Below, one piece after another: positions 30,318-32,413 of a stretch of DNA of 32,413 bases (positions are counted from its first letter, which is position 1; every line of letters starts with the position of its first letter). The position numbers and the translations under genes were made by a program. The notes under the pieces are model-generated. The model saw only the letters and a program-made list of their open reading frames with translations. It did not search any database and was not told the DNA's origin. This DNA is from an uncultured Arenicella sp. (lineage in GTDB: Bacteria > Pseudomonadota > Gammaproteobacteria > Arenicellales > Arenicellaceae). Location of the stretch: NCBI GenBank assembly GCA_937989675.1, contig CALKRK010000282.1, positions 1 to 32,413 on the forward strand, written 5' to 3'.

Positions 30318-31442
30318 ATGAAAAATTGGAAATATTATGTAAGCGTAGGGGTATTTGCCGTCGGTTTAGGTGGTAATGCGGCTGCGCAGAGTGATTATTA
30401 TAATGACTCAAGAGGCGGATACGATGATCGCGATGCGTTGGTTACGGTCTATGAGCACTGCGATTTTCGTGGCGCCAGCCGTGTTGTGGAGCCAGGGGAC
30501 TATCGCAGCATGGCCAGCATTCGTTTTGGTAACGACCAAATGTCATCGATTCGTGTGTCGAGAGGCTCAGAAGTTACGATTTATGAAGACGATGATTATC
30601 GCGGAGCTTACGCACGAATCGATCGTGATATCTCTTGCTTTGATAAAAGTTGGAACGACAAAGTGAGCTCGATGTCGGTTAAGTCTGACCGCTATTCAGA
30701 CAACTTACGGCGTGGTGGCGACAATCGTTATGACAATAATCGCCGTGCAGATGACCGTGTTCGTAATAGAGATGATCGGCGCTATGGGGCAGACCGCCCA
30801 GCCAACCAGCGTGATCGAAACAACAACGTTACCGCAAAGAATGTGTCTCAAGTGGTTTTCGGCAGCTCGGTCCTGCAGCAAAAGAGCAAGAAGCATTGGG
30901 AGCTAAGAGACCCGCGTGGTGGTGTGTCACAGTTTAAAGAAAACAGCCGTGACGAAAACTCGGTGTATTTGCAGAACAACTACACGGCTGAAAAAGTTCG
31001 CATTGATCTGTTTGCGAACGACGTAACCTTTATCAATCGAAATGGCCGCCAAGACCGTTATGTGATCACTCGTAAGCAAGCGGCACTGGCGTCAACTCCA
31101 GCACAAAGACCACGACCAGCCGCACGGCCTGAGGTTTCAAACAGAGCGCCAAGCAGACGCATTAACAGTGAATGTTTTAACTTTCGTGCTTACACCAAAG
31201 GTGGCCAAGGTGGATTAAGGTTCCACGGTAAGAAAGACTTCTATCGGTTTAACAAAAAGGTTCAAACTGGGCGGGTTTGCCACAATGGTAGTCTTACCAT
31301 GGAAATCAATAAGACCAATCCGAACACCGAGGTGTTCGTAGAAATAGAAGGCAACCGCTACCGCTTCGCGCGTAATGAAGCGCACGATGCATATAAGAAC
31401 GATTGGTATCGTAAAAAAGTGCGCCTAAAAGTTGGCCGTTAA
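30318..31442 (+). CDS. Exported beta/gamma-crystallin family protein with Arg/Asp/Asn-rich linker
   Basis: The 374-residue protein has a signal peptide ending NAAAQ (cleavage near residue 23). Residues about 40-122 form a beta/gamma-crystallin domain of two Greek-key units, with the calcium-clamp motif (N/D)(N/D)xx(S/T)S twice: NDQMSS (72-77) and NDKVSS (113-118). Next comes a low-complexity tract of Arg, Asp and Asn (about 130-170), then a conserved-looking region with QVVFGSS and KKHWELRDPRGG, then a basic C-terminal domain with two cysteines. Calcium-stabilised surface or spore-coat-like roles are known for bacterial crystallins; the role here is unknown. The start at 30318 follows AGGGGGT and is preferred over the open upstream frame. 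Confidence 0.88.
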   Translation: MKNWKYYVSVGVFAVGLGGNAAAQSDYYNDSRGGYDDRDALVTVYEHCDFRGASRVVEPGDYRSMASIRFGNDQMSSIRVSRGSEVTIYEDDDYRGAYARIDRDISCFDKSWNDKVSSMSVKSDRYSDNLRRGGDNRYDNNRRADDRVRNRDDRRYGADRPANQRDRNNNVTAKNVSQVVFGSSVLQQKSKKHWELRDPRGGVSQFKENSRDENSVYLQNNYTAEKVRIDLFANDVTFINRNGRQDRYVITRKQAALASTPAQRPRPAARPEVSNRAPSRRINSECFNFRAYTKGGQGGLRFHGKKDFYRFNKKVQTGRVCHNGSLTMEINKTNPNTEVFVEIEGNRYRFARNEAHDAYKNDWYRKKVRLKVGR

Positions 31443-31466
31443 GTCGTTAACATAAATAGCAAGGCA

Positions 31467-31499
31467 AACGCAGCTGTATAATTACAGCTGCGTTTTTTT
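31467..31499 (+). terminator. Rho-independent terminator after the crystallin gene
   Basis: AACGCAGCTGTA and TACAGCTGCGTT form a perfect 12-bp stem with a TAAT loop, followed by seven T residues (31493-31499). Confidence 0.95.
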
Positions 31500-31567
31500 A
31501 TGCCTAAATCGATCAAAAAATTGACGATCGACCTTGAAACTTGCAGACCCAACCTTATAAGCCAAAT

Positions 31568-32047
31568 ATGCCCTTTTTATTCATCGTATTTCTGTTCATT
31601 GGTATCCCGATCATAGAGATCAGTTTGTTGATCCGCGTAAGCAGTGTTATCGGTGGTTTCAATACCATCGCTTTCGTGATTTTCACCGCTGTTTTAGGAG
31701 CCTATTTGGTTAAACAGCAAGGCCTAGCTACCTTGGCAAAGTTGCAAGAAGAGGCTAATGCTGGGCGAGTTCCCGCGCAACAAATGTTAGAAGGCGTTGC
31801 TTTACTCGTTGCTGGTGCTGTGTTGCTAACCCCGGGTTTTGCAACCGACGCATTTGGTTTTGCCTTGTTAATACCGCCCGTTCGCATCGCCATCATAAAA
31901 TGGGCCGCCAATAAGGGCTTAAAGGGCCCAGTTGATTTTCAATTTAACACGGCGTCCAGCTCTTACCCTCATTCGCCCACCGCAAATCAAGATAATGGGG
32001 CTGTCATAGAAGGCGAATACACTTCTCCGCAAGACGAGAAAAAATAA
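31568..32047 (+). CDS. fxsA: FxsA family membrane protein
   Basis: The 159-residue inner-membrane protein has three to four hydrophobic segments and the FxsA pattern FIGIPIIEISLLIRV, GAYLVKQQGLATLAKLQ, PAQQMLEGVALLVAGAVLLT and PGFATDAFGFALLIPPVR. FxsA is named for easing phage T7 exclusion by the F plasmid when over-expressed; its normal role is unclear. The C-terminal 35 residues are polar and not conserved. The ATG at 31568 gives the family start MPFLFIVFLF. It lies upstream of groES, an arrangement common in gammaproteobacteria. Confidence 0.93.
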   Translation: MPFLFIVFLFIGIPIIEISLLIRVSSVIGGFNTIAFVIFTAVLGAYLVKQQGLATLAKLQEEANAGRVPAQQMLEGVALLVAGAVLLTPGFATDAFGFALLIPPVRIAIIKWAANKGLKGPVDFQFNTASSSYPHSPTANQDNGAVIEGEYTSPQDEKK

Positions 32048-32060
32048 TCCTGCCAAAGGC

Positions 32061-32088
32061 TTGACTTTATTAGCCTCGTCCATATTAT
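32061..32088 (+). promoter_or_regulatory. groES promoter
   Basis: TTGACT (32061-32066) and TATTAT (32083-32088) are separated by 16 bases, a good sigma70 match. The operator below starts on the last base of the -10 box. CTTGAC and GTCCATAT in the same place resemble a heat-shock sigma promoter but with a spacer shorter than usual. Confidence 0.7.
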
Positions 32089-32114
32089 TAGCACTCTCTT
32101 GCGGCGAGTGCTAA
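32088..32114. promoter_or_regulatory. CIRCE operator (HrcA binding site)
   Basis: TTAGCACTC, nine bases, then GAGTGCTAA: a perfect match to the CIRCE consensus, placed directly after the -10 box and 57 bases before groES. HrcA represses from this site and is released on heat shock, with GroEL acting as its folding partner. Confidence 0.97.
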
Positions 32115-32171
32115 ATCAGCTAACCGCGCTTTTTTAACACCTAATCTGTAATTATTTTGGAGGAAAAACGA

Positions 32172-32413
32172 ATGGCTATTCGTCCACTTCATGACCGCGT
32201 TCTTGTTCGTCGTAACGAAGAAGAAGCTACTTCTGCTGGCGGCATCATCTTAACTGACTCAGCAAAAGAAAAACCCGTTGAAGGCGAGATCATCGCCGCT
32301 GGTAACGGTAAAATTTTAGAAAACGGCGACGTTCGTCCGTTGGATGTCAAAGTTGGCGACAAAGTACTTTTTGGCAAATATGCCGGTACTGAAGTCAAAG
32401 TTGATGGGGAAGA
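32172..32413 (+). CDS. groES: Co-chaperonin GroES, 5' part
   Basis: The frame from ATG 32172 runs off the window after 80 codons. It starts [18 protein letters not shown] and includes SAGGIIL (the mobile loop region), [11 protein letters not shown] and [17 protein letters not shown], all standard for GroES. GroES caps the GroEL chamber. A strong ribosome binding site GGAGG lies 8 bases upstream. groEL is expected to follow just outside the window. Confidence 0.98.
   Translation, partial: MAIRPLHDRVLVRRNEEEATSAGGIILTDSAKEKPVEGEIIAAGNGKILENGDVRPLDVKVGDKVLFGKYAGTEVKVDGE

Overview
The window looks like a stretch of chromosome from a gammaproteobacterium, probably marine or aquatic. Supporting signs are the clustered order hisB-hisH-hisA-hisF-hisI-hisE-tatA-tatB-tatC-folD, argS followed by an FtsN-like SPOR protein, fxsA upstream of groES, a DUF3581 gene, and lipid A type genes. 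I cannot name the genus. No rRNA, tRNA, CRISPR array, transposase or integrase was found.

Layout. 1-4093: end of a VOC/glyoxalase gene, a membrane-anchored AraC regulator, then two exported hydrolase-family proteins: an SGNH lipase and an esterase-fold protein that appears to have lost its catalytic Ser and His. 4153-8654 (minus strand): DUF3581, a Pit phosphate transporter with its DUF47/PhoU-like partner, a beta-carbonic anhydrase and an orphan TAXI solute-binding lipoprotein. 8773-10974 (plus): an LpxD paralogue, a DUF374 acyltransferase and an ArsC-type phosphatase. 11012-14566 (minus): SPOR protein, argS and a metallo-beta-lactamase-fold hydrolase.

14606-17703 is the most striking block: a bufferin (gig-like) operon. 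It encodes two exported Cys-rich DUF2282-type precursors, one protein that fuses the DUF692 (MNIO, BufB) modifying oxidase to its DUF2063 (BufC) partner, and a DoxX membrane protein, closed by a strong terminator. A perfect inverted repeat lies in its divergent promoter region. 17810-19548: gluQ and a fructosamine-kinase-like gene with overlapping stop and start. 19549-20214 has no large gene but holds a promoter-like sequence, a 26-codon ORF with a strong ribosome binding site, many hairpins and a strong terminator, so it probably makes an unidentified RNA; two direct repeats follow. 20215-20898 (minus): two unknown small membrane-associated proteins.

21068-27033: histidine synthesis genes (hisB, H, A, F, I, E), the Tat export system and folD, in one co-directional run. 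27041-29045 looks foreign: small AT-richer genes (GFA protein, AAC(3)-I-like aminoglycoside acetyltransferase, DUF3592-like protein, membrane protein) with attC-like recombination sites between the first three and no integrase. I read this as a small integron cassette cluster lacking an integrase (CALIN). hisC follows on the minus strand. The window ends with an exported beta/gamma-crystallin protein, fxsA, and the start of groES under a perfect CIRCE operator.

The best candidates for new biology are the fused MNIO-partner enzyme with its paired four-Cys and six-Cys precursors, the cassette cluster carrying an aminoglycoside acetyltransferase homologue, and the orphan structured transcript near 19.6-20.1 kb.
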